Positions 33,432 to 42,234 of a stretch of 64,000 bases of DNA are shown one piece after another. The position numbers were made by a program, and so were the translations under genes. This DNA comes from JAEUIE01 sp046350055 (lineage in GTDB: Bacteria; Planctomycetota; Planctomycetia; Gemmatales; HRBIN36): positions 3,472,001 to 3,536,000 of the forward strand of contig JAXMBC010000001.1 of the NCBI GenBank assembly GCA_046350055.1, given 5' to 3'. A model generated the notes under the pieces. That model was not told the origin of the DNA. It worked only from the letters and a program-made list of their open reading frames with translations, and searched no databases. How positions within the stretch are numbered: position 1 is the first letter of the stretch; each line of letters starts with the position of its first letter.

Positions 33432-34790
33432 ATGCGCCAATGGATACTGCTTGGTCTTTTGCTGGTACCACCTTCGGGTTACTCGCAGGAACGGCCCAAC
33501 CTTGTCATCATGATGTGTGATGACCAGCGGGCCGATGCTATGAGTTGCGCAGGGAATCCAGTCATCAAGACGCCTCACATGGATCGCCTGGCAAAAGAGG
33601 GCATGATGTTCACGAACATGTTCGTGACCAATGCTCTTTGTGCTCCGAGTCGAGCAAGCCTGTTATCAGGTCTCTATTCCCATGCCAATGGCGTGCTGGA
33701 TAACTTTGGCAAGGCTGTACCGCAGAACATCAAACTGCTACCGGAGTACCTGCGAGAGGCCGGGTACGAAGTAGCTTTCTGCGGTAAGTCGCACATGAAG
33801 AATGCGTTACGTGATCGCCCGTGGGATTACTACTTCGGCTACAAGGACCAGGGCAGGTACATTGATCCGATCATCGCAGAAGGCGTGGATGGCAAGGACC
33901 AGGTTTATCCTGGTTACATGGATGATGTCATTACTGATCATGCCATTCGGTGGATGAAGAAGCCACACAGCAAGCCATTCTGTCTATTCCTGTTCTTCAA
34001 GGCACCACATCGGCAATGGGTTCCTGCACCTCGCCACAAGGATCTTTATGCCGATGTGGCCATTCCCAGACCCGGTTTGTGGAACCACTCGGGAGCAGGC
34101 AAGCCACGGGCTTTCCTGATGGCAGCAAACATGTTCGGACAGTTCCCCGATACCAAGGATTTCGATGGCATGGTACGCGATTACTACCGCACCATTACTG
34201 CTGTCGATGACAACATTGGCAGAGTTTACACTGCCTTGAGTGAAATGAAACAACTGGATCAGACCGTGCTCTTGCATACATCAGACAACGGCTTCTTCCT
34301 GGGGGAATGGCAACGATTCGACAAGCGGTTCATGCATGAACCATCTATCAAGGTTCCATTACTTGTGCGGTATCCGAAACTGGTTAAGTCGGGGAGCACC
34401 AGCGACAAGATGGTGATCAATGTCGATCTAGCCCCCACCATTCTCGAACTGGCAGGTGTGAAAGAACTGCCCACTATGCATGGCAAGAGCTTCAAGTCGC
34501 TGCTGAGTGGGGAAGCAGTACCCTGGCGTAAGGACTGGTACTACGAGTATCACGAATATCCCGATAATTCGCACAACGTTCAGAAAATGCGAGGAATCCG
34601 GACGGAAGAGTACAAGCTCATTCATTACTATGATCCCCCCGAACGGTTCACGGAGGAGTTTGAACTCTACGATCTGAAGAACGATCCGGAGGAGAAAGTG
34701 AACCTGGCAGGGCGGCCAGCGATGAAAGCAGTGCGGGATAAACTGCTGGCAAGGATGAAGGAGTTGCGGGTGGAGTTGGGGGCGAAGTGA
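33432..34790 (+). CDS. secreted arylsulfatase-type sulfatase (cysteine/formylglycine type)
   Basis: The 452-residue protein has a signal peptide (WILLGLLLVPPSGYSQ). The sulfatase signature is C70-A-P-S-R; Cys70 would be converted to formylglycine by a maturase not found in this window. Metal and substrate residues are visible in MMCDDQRAD, GKSHM and HTSDNGFFLGEW. It hydrolyses sulfate esters, probably on polysaccharides, in the periplasm. Abundant sulfatases are characteristic of planctomycetes. Length and layout are normal. Confidence 0.95.
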   Translation: MRQWILLGLLLVPPSGYSQERPNLVIMMCDDQRADAMSCAGNPVIKTPHMDRLAKEGMMFTNMFVTNALCAPSRASLLSGLYSHANGVLDNFGKAVPQNIKLLPEYLREAGYEVAFCGKSHMKNALRDRPWDYYFGYKDQGRYIDPIIAEGVDGKDQVYPGYMDDVITDHAIRWMKKPHSKPFCLFLFFKAPHRQWVPAPRHKDLYADVAIPRPGLWNHSGAGKPRAFLMAANMFGQFPDTKDFDGMVRDYYRTITAVDDNIGRVYTALSEMKQLDQTVLLHTSDNGFFLGEWQRFDKRFMHEPSIKVPLLVRYPKLVKSGSTSDKMVINVDLAPTILELAGVKELPTMHGKSFKSLLSGEAVPWRKDWYYEYHEYPDNSHNVQKMRGIRTEEYKLIHYYDPPERFTEEFELYDLKNDPEEKVNLAGRPAMKAVRDKLLARMKELRVELGAK

Positions 34791-34795
34791 TGCTT

Positions 34796-34817
34796 GCGGC
34801 CGGGATTGCCCGGCCGC
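34796..34817. terminator. bidirectional hairpin between convergent genes
   Basis: GCGGCCGGG-ATTG-CCCGGCCGC is a perfect 9-bp stem between the sulfatase stop (34790) and the end of the convergent LamG protein gene (34829). A short T-run (TCGTTT) follows on the plus strand. Confidence 0.6.
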
Positions 34818-34828
34818 TCGTTTGCAGG

Positions 34829-37798
34829 TTATTTCCGGACCTCTGCCAACTGGTGAATGGTGTGGTACAAGTCGCCGTTCATCGCGTCGCCAGCCTTTGT
34901 CTTCAGATCGAACGTCAACTGGCATTGCATGGCGGGGCGGAGGTTGGCGATCTCCAGCAGTACCGATTGACCATCGGGCTGCAGAGTCGCTTTGGTAACT
35001 TTCAACGTATCGGTGCCTTCTCGGCTGGGATCGGTGACCGACCAGAACTTGGAACCGTAGTCGCCGCTGTACCGGTAGTTCCACTGGCTGAAGCCATAGC
35101 GTGATGCATCGTTGGCAGTGTCTGCATTCAGAGGCTGGCTGAACTTCACCAAAAGACCATTGCGATGGGCAGCCAACTCAAGGGGTAGAAGCAGCGGCTT
35201 GTCAGTTTGACGTACACGTTGCAGACAGCCATCGCGTGCCGCTGCTGTTTGCCAGCCGTTCAGGCCACAGGCGTAGAAGTGATGATCGATGGGATGGAAG
35301 CGGCCCCGGAAGACTCCCGAGAGAAACTTGACCCCAATGTCGATTGCACCGCTCTGCAGCATGTTACCGACTTTCTGCGGCGGCAGCACATAGGAAATGC
35401 GGCAGCGGCCAAAGCTCAAGTGTAATAGTTGACCGCCCAGCGGCCCCCAGGTTCCGTCAGGCACCCAGCTGTGGCCACCGGCAGAGTTACACAGACTTCG
35501 CGGTACCCAGCAAACTGGCGGATCGTACGTGGTCGGCGGTGTTGTACGGTGGTGCCCCGGCATGAACCCGTAGAAACCGCCGGGCTGGAAATAGTCGATG
35601 CGGGTGCTTGGAATCCAGTTGCCTTCCTGATCAGAGCCGGTGACTTGCCCGTGGGGCGAGACGGACAATGCCATCGGATGACGGAAGCCAGTGCAATAGA
35701 TTCGTACCTGGCTGCCATCCTTCTTGCATGTGAGGAGGGTGCCACCGTGCGGAAGTTGAGCATCACCTGTCTTGAAGAAATAGAAGTTGCCCTGCGAATC
35801 AGTTTCGAGGTTGCTGTCGTAGGAGTGCTCGCCCGGACCGGTGTGCCAGTTGCAAGTGATGCACTCCATAAAGTCTGCTTCGCCATCGCCGTTGAGATCG
35901 TGCAGTTTCGTGAGTTGTCCACGTTCCAGCACATACACCTGGCCATCGACGACTTTGAGGCCGAGCGGGTTGTAGAGACCAGTGGCGAAGCGGTGCCAAC
36001 GGAGTTCCCGGAGTGAAGCATCAATGCCCTTGATGAGCCAGACGTCACCGTGGGCAGTGCACATGGCCAGGTCGCCATTGGGCATAGCATCAACGCCGGT
36101 ACAGAAGAAGAGAGCTTTGAAGCGGTTCTGGTAAGGGATGGTAAGGGTATCGACGACGAGAGGCTTGTCATTCGGCGCCACTTCGCCTTTGGTAACATGT
36201 GGTTCGCCCCAGCGCTTGCCGCCAGGCTGTAGTAGTGGCCTGCTGAGCGGCAGTGGTGGATAACGCACGATGGCCTTTGCGAATGAAGCAAGTTGCTCCT
36301 TTTTGCCTGTCCATGTGGTGACCTCCAATTCCATGCCATCGTCAAACGCAGGCAACTCTATGTAGAGCCGGCCGCCTTCCTGGATAACTTTGCTCGGTTT
36401 GCCATCCCTGTTAATCGGGTAGGGAAACGAGAGTGCCGTCACCATACCTTCCCGTTCCGCGACCATGAGCTGGCAAGGGCTGATGCTGGGCAACCGCTTG
36501 GCGTCCCCCGGAAAGTCCATCACTTGAAAGCTGGTTCCAGTAACTTCACCCAGCAGCAATTTCATTCCTGACGTCTTGCCTCGGCATTCGATTTTGCGTG
36601 TGAATACGGGATGTCCATCGTAATTGTCGCACCACGGTGCATCGAGAACACGAACGCCTCCTACTTCGTACTCAAGCACAGGACGATTGTCGTGCAGGTG
36701 CAGGCCCAGGAAACGCCCCCAGTCCTCAGGCAATGCAATGGTACGGGGTGGGACGGGTTCCAGTTTGCCATCTTTGTTGCCCCACCCCGGGATGGGGCTG
36801 GTAGCGAAGGCGATAGTCCCGGCGGGCTTCGGTGTATTCATCAGCCCGAAACGTGTATCCTTGTGATGCAGATAGTCTCCGGTCCAACCGCAGGCATAAC
36901 GTAGCTGGCAGCGGTCGAAGAGAACTGCAGCTTCTCCTTTGTCACCCAACCGCAGGGCAGTGCCCTTATAGACGAACTCGTTGCCTTTCCACGAGGGATA
37001 CTGGAAAGTGCCGTTGAAACTGGGGCCAGTGTTCATTTCGCGAATGCGGCCATCGACCCACGATTTCTCCGCTGCCTTTTCCCAATCAGGGAACGTGCCC
37101 GAAGCAGGGCGAGGTGTCCAGGCAGGGTCGCCAGCAAGTTGATCGACTTTGTCAAAAGACCAGAGACCGATGGTGAGTGGGTCCATCACCGCAGGTTCAG
37201 CAGGAAGCTTGTTGATCTCGCGAATGGTACGGGACAGCCGGACATCATCAATCAGACCGTTACAGGTAACACGTGTTTTGCCATCGATAGCCATGCCAAT
37301 GCAGAAGTTGCCGGGCTTGGGAGTGAGTTTCTGGTGGCGTGTCACTTTGGTCTCGCCAGCAGGCTGCCCATCGACAAAGAACCGCACCAGGCTGCCATCA
37401 AAAGTGAACGCAGCCGCATGCCACTGACCGTCGGCAATGACCTTGCTGCCGTTGACATACTCCGGAGTGTAGCCCGGCAAGTGTAGCTCGATCTTCCCGG
37501 TGCCACTTGCGGAGCGGAGTGCCCAATGCTGGGCAGACTGACGACTGTCGCATGAAGCAATTGTGTTGACAAATTGCGGTTTGGCGAGCTTGACCCAGCA
37601 TTCTAGCGTCAAGGGAGTTTGCCGGTATGCTGGCTCAGCATCGATCATTACCGGCGTGGCCTGGGCATCGAGGGCTTTGCCAAACTTGCCGTCCGTCAGG
37701 TTGGGCAGTGAACCAACGATGGGAGGCTGGGCGACGAGCAGCGGGATCGAAGTCAACAGGCAGATCGCTAAAAGCAAGAGGTGCACGGCACTATACAT
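34829..37798 (-). CDS. large secreted LamG/DUF6797/propeller protein
   Basis: The 989-residue protein has a signal peptide (LLLLAICLLTSIPLLVAQ). Residues of about 45-210 form a LamG/concanavalin-like domain (TLECWVKLAKPQF, GNFCIGMAIDG, GLIDDVRLSRTIREI). The middle (about 230-550) resembles the DUF6797 region of planctomycete and verrucomicrobial proteins. The C-terminal half looks like a PQQ-sugar-dehydrogenase-type propeller (NGDLAMCTAHGDVWLIKG, YVLERGQLTKLHDLNGDGEAD, FRHPMALSVSPHGQV). Unlike many relatives it has no CxxCH haem motif. It probably binds or oxidises carbohydrate. It converges on the sulfatase gene. Confidence 0.8.
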   Translation of the reverse strand: MYSAVHLLLLAICLLTSIPLLVAQPPIVGSLPNLTDGKFGKALDAQATPVMIDAEPAYRQTPLTLECWVKLAKPQFVNTIASCDSRQSAQHWALRSASGTGKIELHLPGYTPEYVNGSKVIADGQWHAAAFTFDGSLVRFFVDGQPAGETKVTRHQKLTPKPGNFCIGMAIDGKTRVTCNGLIDDVRLSRTIREINKLPAEPAVMDPLTIGLWSFDKVDQLAGDPAWTPRPASGTFPDWEKAAEKSWVDGRIREMNTGPSFNGTFQYPSWKGNEFVYKGTALRLGDKGEAAVLFDRCQLRYACGWTGDYLHHKDTRFGLMNTPKPAGTIAFATSPIPGWGNKDGKLEPVPPRTIALPEDWGRFLGLHLHDNRPVLEYEVGGVRVLDAPWCDNYDGHPVFTRKIECRGKTSGMKLLLGEVTGTSFQVMDFPGDAKRLPSISPCQLMVAEREGMVTALSFPYPINRDGKPSKVIQEGGRLYIELPAFDDGMELEVTTWTGKKEQLASFAKAIVRYPPLPLSRPLLQPGGKRWGEPHVTKGEVAPNDKPLVVDTLTIPYQNRFKALFFCTGVDAMPNGDLAMCTAHGDVWLIKGIDASLRELRWHRFATGLYNPLGLKVVDGQVYVLERGQLTKLHDLNGDGEADFMECITCNWHTGPGEHSYDSNLETDSQGNFYFFKTGDAQLPHGGTLLTCKKDGSQVRIYCTGFRHPMALSVSPHGQVTGSDQEGNWIPSTRIDYFQPGGFYGFMPGHHRTTPPTTYDPPVCWVPRSLCNSAGGHSWVPDGTWGPLGGQLLHLSFGRCRISYVLPPQKVGNMLQSGAIDIGVKFLSGVFRGRFHPIDHHFYACGLNGWQTAAARDGCLQRVRQTDKPLLLPLELAAHRNGLLVKFSQPLNADTANDASRYGFSQWNYRYSGDYGSKFWSVTDPSREGTDTLKVTKATLQPDGQSVLLEIANLRPAMQCQLTFDLKTKAGDAMNGDLYHTIHQLAEVRK

Positions 37799-38016
37799 AG
37801 GGGCATCCAGGCAGGGTGGGAGTGGTCAGCATAATGGATTGACCGTGCCTTGGGAAAGGAGAAAATGGTGAAGCTCCCCCTTACAAACGGCCCTCGTACC
37901 CCTACTTTTCGCGTGCACCAGCGACATTTCCTCTTTGACGAGGCGAGGGATAGGGTAAACTAGGTATCTAGTAGATTCCCGAGAGACTGCGCGCCTGGGG
38001 GCGGGAGACTCGATCC

Positions 38017-38913
38017 ATGACGATTACACAGATTGTACTGGCCAGCCTGAACATCCTTGCCGCCATCGGCATGTTCTACCTGGCAGGCCAGAGTGCATAT
38101 GCTCGAGCGGCCTGGACGGCCCAGGTCCGAGGCCTCGAACGCCTTCGCGATGGCATCTCCACCAGCGACTGGCTGAAAGAGCTCAAAGGTCCCGAACACG
38201 AAATTCTTCGAGGGCGCATCTTTGTCGATGAATCGACCTTCATGACCATGGAACCCGCTGACCGTCAGTCGCTACTCGGCAAGCTGCGTGGTGGTGAAGG
38301 GGAAAGCAATCGGGTCAAGAGCGATGATGCCATTCGTTCTGAAATTGCGTCGCTTTTCTGGTCAACAGGTCAGCGCGTGCAGATGAAAGCCGATGGCGAT
38401 AAGAAGAACTTCGTACTTGTCAATGATGCTCAGGCGCAGGAACGCAATCCAGCCAGAAAGCTGACGCTGGATGATCCGGAATTAGCCACGTGGGCCCGGA
38501 AGCTGGGCCCTGCCGGTTTCACCAAGCTGGTGCGAGCCGCCTTGCATCAGCAGTATCCGAACCTGGAACTCGATGTGCGTGAAGCTGCTGCCAAGCTGTA
38601 TTTTGCCCGCAATCGCCTCTCCGAAGCCAGGGATGATCAGATCAGAATCAAGAACGAAGTGGAAGAGCTGGCTAAGCGGCGTGATGTCGAGAAAGAACTG
38701 CTTCGCCAGGCCGAGTTTGAAAATCTGGAACGCCGTCGGGAAATCACCAAGCTCGAAGCCGATGTCGAAGAAGCGATGGCAGCTTTGACACTCTCACTGG
38801 GTCGCGAAGCTGACAAACGTCGCCTGGCCGAGCGGATCAAGCAGGAAAGTGCGGCTGCAACCGAAGCCAGCGAAAAGCTCGTCGATACCATCAAAGCCAA
38901 AGAAGATAAATAA
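38017..38913 (+). CDS. membrane-anchored coiled-coil protein (cassette gene 1)
   Basis: The 298-residue protein has an N-terminal membrane helix (IVLASLNILAAIGMFYLAG), a central globular part and a long C-terminal coiled coil (about residues 195-298, for example RRDVEKELLRQAEFENLERR) rich in Glu/Arg/Lys. No family is recognised. It is the first of four consecutive same-strand genes for small anchored proteins (38017, 38946, 39775, 40706). The start follows GGGAG eight bases upstream. Confidence 0.7.
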   Translation: MTITQIVLASLNILAAIGMFYLAGQSAYARAAWTAQVRGLERLRDGISTSDWLKELKGPEHEILRGRIFVDESTFMTMEPADRQSLLGKLRGGEGESNRVKSDDAIRSEIASLFWSTGQRVQMKADGDKKNFVLVNDAQAQERNPARKLTLDDPELATWARKLGPAGFTKLVRAALHQQYPNLELDVREAAAKLYFARNRLSEARDDQIRIKNEVEELAKRRDVEKELLRQAEFENLERRREITKLEADVEEAMAALTLSLGREADKRRLAERIKQESAAATEASEKLVDTIKAKEDK

Positions 38914-38945
38914 CCTGCAACCAGCAGACCACCGGGAAGAGACAC

Positions 38946-39578
38946 ATGCTGACAACCATTGGGAAAACCCTGGTCTACACCACACTCATTCTGAGCCTGG
39001 TGGGTCTGGGTATGTCTGTCTGGGCCGTGGCGGATACCACCGATTACGGCAAGCTCACCAAGTCAATCGGTGACGAGTACAACAAGCTGAAAAAGGCCAA
39101 TGACGACGAAGTGGCAACCTTGAAGGCTCTGCTGGACAAGGTACTTGCCCGTGATACCCGCATTCCTCGTGGCCCGGAAGAAATCAAGAATAACAAGGAT
39201 GTCACCATCGCCGAAGCACTGAAAGAAGCAGGCGACATCGAAGCGGAACTCAAGAAACTCTTCGACAGCCAGCAGACGGATGTCCTGGCACGGCGTCAAC
39301 TGATCGATGAGCTCAGCCTGCTGCGTAGCAAACTGAGCCAGGAGAAGGAAACCGGAAACAATTTGCGGCTCATCATGTATCCAGATGAAGCCCGCGCCCG
39401 CGAAGGCCAGCGCAGCTTCCGCGACATCATTGCCTCGCTGCAGGTTGCCAAGGAAGAAGTCGAGAAGCGAATCGATGGCATGCAACCTGACTTATACAAC
39501 TCGTCCATTCGCCTGCAAAATCTGCTGATCCGTCTGAAAGGGTTGCAAGACCGGGCGAAAGAACTGGACACCAAATAA
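38946..39578 (+). CDS. membrane-anchored coiled-coil protein (cassette gene 2)
   Basis: The 210-residue protein has one N-terminal helix (LVYTTLILSLVGLGMSVWAV) followed by a charged, mainly helical region (SIGDEYNKLKKANDDEVATL, ARRQLIDELSLLRSKLSQEK). It opens with the same M-x-T-I-G-K-x-L pattern as gene 3 (39775), which suggests the two are related by duplication. It lies 32 bases after gene 1. The function is unknown. Confidence 0.7.
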   Translation: MLTTIGKTLVYTTLILSLVGLGMSVWAVADTTDYGKLTKSIGDEYNKLKKANDDEVATLKALLDKVLARDTRIPRGPEEIKNNKDVTIAEALKEAGDIEAELKKLFDSQQTDVLARRQLIDELSLLRSKLSQEKETGNNLRLIMYPDEARAREGQRSFRDIIASLQVAKEEVEKRIDGMQPDLYNSSIRLQNLLIRLKGLQDRAKELDTK

Positions 39579-39639
39579 CACCGGTTCTTGATTGACGGTC
39601 AGCCGTCACTCTGTGTAACTTGGATGGATTGGGTAGATA

Positions 39640-39665
39640 TGCTCGGCAGCGCACACTGCTGAGCA
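39640..39665 (+). terminator. hairpin between cassette genes 2 and 3
   Basis: TGCTCGGCAG-CGCACA-CTGCTGAGCA forms a 10-bp stem with one G-U pair in the 196-base gap. No T-run follows, so it may attenuate or process the transcript rather than end it. Confidence 0.4.
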
Positions 39666-39689
39666 TTCTGAACGAACGACTCATCGGGC

Positions 39690-39718
39690 TTGACAGACCT
39701 GTTCAAGCTTGGCATAGC
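39690..39718 (+). promoter_or_regulatory. possible sigma-70-type promoter for cassette gene 3
   Basis: A perfect -35 box TTGACA is followed after 17 bases by CATAGC (three of six matches to TATAAT), 57 bases before the ATG at 39775. The weak -10 box limits confidence. Confidence 0.35.
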
Positions 39719-39774
39719 AAGGCCGGATTCGGGGGAATGGCGGCCAGTTTACGCCATATAAGGGGACGATTGCC

Positions 39775-40674
39775 ATGACGATTATTGGAAAGATTCTGAC
39801 CTTCCTCATCTTCGTCTTCAGCTTGCTGTTCCTCGGCTTCGCCATCGTCATTAATAACACCAACAAGGATCCTCGCACCAAGCAAAGCTGGTACGAAACC
39901 GTGCTGGACCTTCGCAAGGGCATTCAGAATTACCGCGAAGACCTGAAAGCCAAGGAAGAAGAAAACACCTCGCTCAAGTCACAATTGAATACCTCCATAC
40001 AGGAATTGGCTGCAGTTCGTGCTCGTAACAAGACCGAGATTGATGAACTGACCAGCAAAGTTGCTGCTATGGAAAACGTCAAGGATCAAGCCGTCACCAA
40101 GCTTCAACAGTCTCAGGTACTGATCGCTACGATTCAGACTGATATCGAAAAGAAGACCAAGGAAAACCTGGATCTTTCAGACCGCATCAAGCAGCTCGAT
40201 ATCAAGATTGCCGGTCTGAATCAGGAAGTGACTACTCAGAAGAATCAGCGCATTGCTGCACAGATTGAACGCGACACGCTCAAGGGCCGTCTGAACGAAA
40301 ACGAACGTGAACTGGCCCGACTGGCCCAGGAACTGGAACAAAGCCGTGATCAGAAGCTGGCCCAGCAGTCTCCAGGCAGCCAGGTGATCCCTTCACCTCC
40401 ACCTGTTGATGTGCAGGGCAAGGTGACTGGAGTGGATCTCGACAAAGGGCTCGTCAGCATCAACAAGGGGAGTGATCATGGTCTGGCCAAGGCACACACC
40501 ATGAACGTCTACCGTCTCGGACCCAAAGCTGAATGGGTCTGCATGATCCGCATCATTCAGGTCAGCGATCACGAAGCTGTCGGTTTGATTGTGATGCCTC
40601 AAAACCGCAAGCCTACTGTGCTGCGTGATGATCTGGTCGGGAGCAGCATTCTGCCCACGACTTCGGGCCGCTAA
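39775..40674 (+). CDS. membrane-anchored coiled-coil protein with C-terminal MreC-like beta domain (cassette gene 3)
   Basis: The 299-residue protein has an N-terminal helix (ILTFLIFVFSLLFLGFAIVI), a long coiled coil (about residues 45-205, for example KTKENLDLSDRIKQLDIKI) and a Pro-rich hinge (VIPSPPPVDV). A C-terminal beta-rich domain follows (GKVTGVDLDKGLVSINKGSD, then HGLAKAHTMNVYRLG). This layout (anchor, coiled coil, small beta barrel) resembles MreC in organisation, but the protein is not MreC itself. It would span the inner membrane with the coil in the periplasm. Confidence 0.7.
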   Translation: MTIIGKILTFLIFVFSLLFLGFAIVINNTNKDPRTKQSWYETVLDLRKGIQNYREDLKAKEEENTSLKSQLNTSIQELAAVRARNKTEIDELTSKVAAMENVKDQAVTKLQQSQVLIATIQTDIEKKTKENLDLSDRIKQLDIKIAGLNQEVTTQKNQRIAAQIERDTLKGRLNENERELARLAQELEQSRDQKLAQQSPGSQVIPSPPPVDVQGKVTGVDLDKGLVSINKGSDHGLAKAHTMNVYRLGPKAEWVCMIRIIQVSDHEAVGLIVMPQNRKPTVLRDDLVGSSILPTTSGR

Positions 40675-40705
40675 GACGCTAACGACCATACAGGGGGAAT
40701 GACAC

Positions 40706-40867
40706 ATGGCTGCCGCCAAACCAACGAACGATTCCTACACAGTGCTCCTGACCATTTCGCTGGTGGCGATGATCGTCTCCTGCGTGCTGCTCTACTACGA
40801 TATCAAGCGTTACCCGAGTGTTTCACCGCCTGCGGGTAGTGGTATGCCGACCAAGATCGGTGGTTAG
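40706..40867 (+). CDS. small single-pass membrane protein (cassette gene 4)
   Basis: This 53-residue gene has an ATG at 40706 preceded by a strong GGGGG site and a stop at 40867. The protein has a soluble head of about 12 residues, one membrane helix (YTVLLTISLVAMIVSCVLLYY) and a Pro/Gly-rich tail (KRYPSVSPPAGSG). It begins 31 bases after cassette gene 3 and 22 bases before a strong terminator, so it closes the operon. Small size and position suggest it is a subunit or partner of the coiled-coil proteins. Confidence 0.75.
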   Translation: MAAAKPTNDSYTVLLTISLVAMIVSCVLLYYDIKRYPSVSPPAGSGMPTKIGG

Positions 40868-40889
40868 TTCATTGGCATCCGTTCGTATG

Positions 40890-40925
40890 CAACCCACGGC
40901 GTGATCCGTGGGTTGTGCGTTTTTA
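40890..40925 (+). terminator. rho-independent terminator of the four-gene cassette
   Basis: CAACCCACGG-CGTGAT-CCGTGGGTTG is a perfect 10-bp stem followed by TGCGTTTTT. It lies 22 bases after the stop of the 40706 gene. Confidence 0.85.
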
Positions 40926-41002
40926 TCGTTCAGCATGTACTAGCGTTGACATGGTAGCTCCCGACTGGCTACACTCCTCGTTCCCCTTTGCGAGGAGCCA
41001 GG

Positions 41003-41704
41003 ATGACTCCCTTTCTGCGTGGCATGATGGAAGCCACAGTCCAGACATTTTCGCTGCCCACTCCAGTTGTCGAAATAGGTTCGTACCATGTGCCCGGGCA
41101 GGAAGGGTTAATTGAGCTACGCTCTCTCTTTCAGCAAGGCGAGTATATCGGCATTGATATGCGTGCCGGCCCAGGGGTGGATCGGGTCGAGAATGTAGAG
41201 AAATTGACGCTGCGGAACCAATCCGCTGGCACTGTGATCGCCCTCAGCACCTTTGAACACGTTAAACACTTCTGGAAAGGGGTGGAGGAAGTCAAACGCA
41301 TCCTCCGTCCGGATGGCGTACTGATCGTATCTACACCATTCTACTTTCGCATTCACCAGCACCCCAGTGACTACTGGCGCTTCACCACGGAAGCCTGGGA
41401 CGCATTGCTGGAAGATCACTTCCCCCAGCGGCTGCTGGGGCAGCAAGGCCCCGCCAAGCGGCCCAGTAACACGTGGGCTATCGCGTTCGGGCCAGCTTGC
41501 CCGGCCATCACCATCTCGCAGATCGCAGAATACCAGGCTGCCATAGCGAGGCTGGCTCATTCACCCATGTCAGTGCTGCAGCGATGGCGGTATCGACTGG
41601 CCAGTGTGATTGCAGGGCGTAAGCCGTTTGAAGGTTATCTGGATGCGGATCAATTCACATTGCAACTGCGGCAAGGTGTGCAATACGAACAACAGGCAGC
41701 GTAA
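41003..41704 (+). CDS. class I SAM-dependent methyltransferase
   Basis: The protein has 233 residues from the ATG at 41003 (CGAGGAGCC upstream). VVEIGSYHVPGQ is a divergent motif I. GEYIGIDMRAG holds the acidic residue of motif II, and VIALSTFEHVKHFWKGVEEVKRILRPDGVLIV (split across motifs III and IV) is typical of Methyltransf_11-type enzymes. The substrate is unknown. It is a single gene, ended by a hairpin it shares with the convergent lipoprotein gene. Confidence 0.85.
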   Translation: MTPFLRGMMEATVQTFSLPTPVVEIGSYHVPGQEGLIELRSLFQQGEYIGIDMRAGPGVDRVENVEKLTLRNQSAGTVIALSTFEHVKHFWKGVEEVKRILRPDGVLIVSTPFYFRIHQHPSDYWRFTTEAWDALLEDHFPQRLLGQQGPAKRPSNTWAIAFGPACPAITISQIAEYQAAIARLAHSPMSVLQRWRYRLASVIAGRKPFEGYLDADQFTLQLRQGVQYEQQAA

Positions 41705-41711
41705 TGAAAAT

Positions 41712-41738
41712 GCCCCACTCCAAAAGATGAAGTGGGGC
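41712..41738. terminator. bidirectional hairpin between methyltransferase and lipoprotein genes
   Basis: GCCCCACT at 41712-41719 pairs with AGTGGGGC at 41731-41738 around an 11-base loop, in the 49-base gap between convergent genes. Confidence 0.6.
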
Positions 41739-41753
41739 TACTAACCGTATTCA

Positions 41754-42149
41754 TTACTGAAACTTGATGGTACCAAGGTCCTTCGTTTCCTTGGTGATTT
41801 CAATCTTGATGGTCGATGATTCGACGTTTTGCAGCTTCGCAGGGACGCTACCAGCTCCCTTGCCCATGACTGCCACTTTGTAAGTGCCAGGCATGGTGCC
41901 ATCGCGGCCACCGAACGATTGCAATGTGAAACTGCCATCGGCTTTCAATTCTGCATAGGATTCTGCACCCGTGGCGCCTTCGGCAGGGGAAAAGCGGATG
42001 CGCGCCCCTGAGATGGGCTGTCCATTCGCGAGCACAGCCTTGCCTGTCACAACAACGGTTTCAGGTGGGGCCATGGACTCAATGTGGGAGCCGCAACCAG
42101 CAAGGCCCAGCAAGACTATCAGGCACCAGGTGATCCATCGAAGTTGCAT
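41754..42149 (-). CDS. lipoprotein with transthyretin/carboxypeptidase-regulatory-like domain
   Basis: The 131-residue protein has a lipobox L-A-G-C at residues of about 16-19, so it is probably lipid-anchored. The mature domain (VVTGKAVLANGQPISGARIRF, ADGSFTLQS, MPGTYKVAV) is a seven-strand Ig/transthyretin-like fold of the carboxypeptidase-regulatory type, common in planctomycetes next to DUF1559 genes. AGGA lies five bases before the start. It is downstream of the DUF1559 gene with a hairpin between them and is probably cotranscribed. Confidence 0.85.
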   Translation of the reverse strand: MQLRWITWCLIVLLGLAGCGSHIESMAPPETVVVTGKAVLANGQPISGARIRFSPAEGATGAESYAELKADGSFTLQSFGGRDGTMPGTYKVAVMGKGAGSVPAKLQNVESSTIKIEITKETKDLGTIKFQ

Positions 42150-42183
42150 AAAGTCCTCGCTATTTTTCTGTCATGAGAAACAA

Positions 42184-42208
42184 GCTCATTGAACGATATT
42201 CAATGAGC
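42184..42208 (-). terminator. intercistronic hairpin between DUF1559 and lipoprotein genes
   Basis: GCTCATTGAA-CGATA-TTCAATGAGC is a perfect 10-bp stem in the 85-base gap, followed on the minus strand by TTGTTTCTC. It may lower expression of the downstream lipoprotein relative to the DUF1559 protein by partial termination or by stabilising the upstream mRNA. Confidence 0.6.
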
Positions 42209-42234
42209 CTGCAGTATGTTGCTATCCAATGGGA

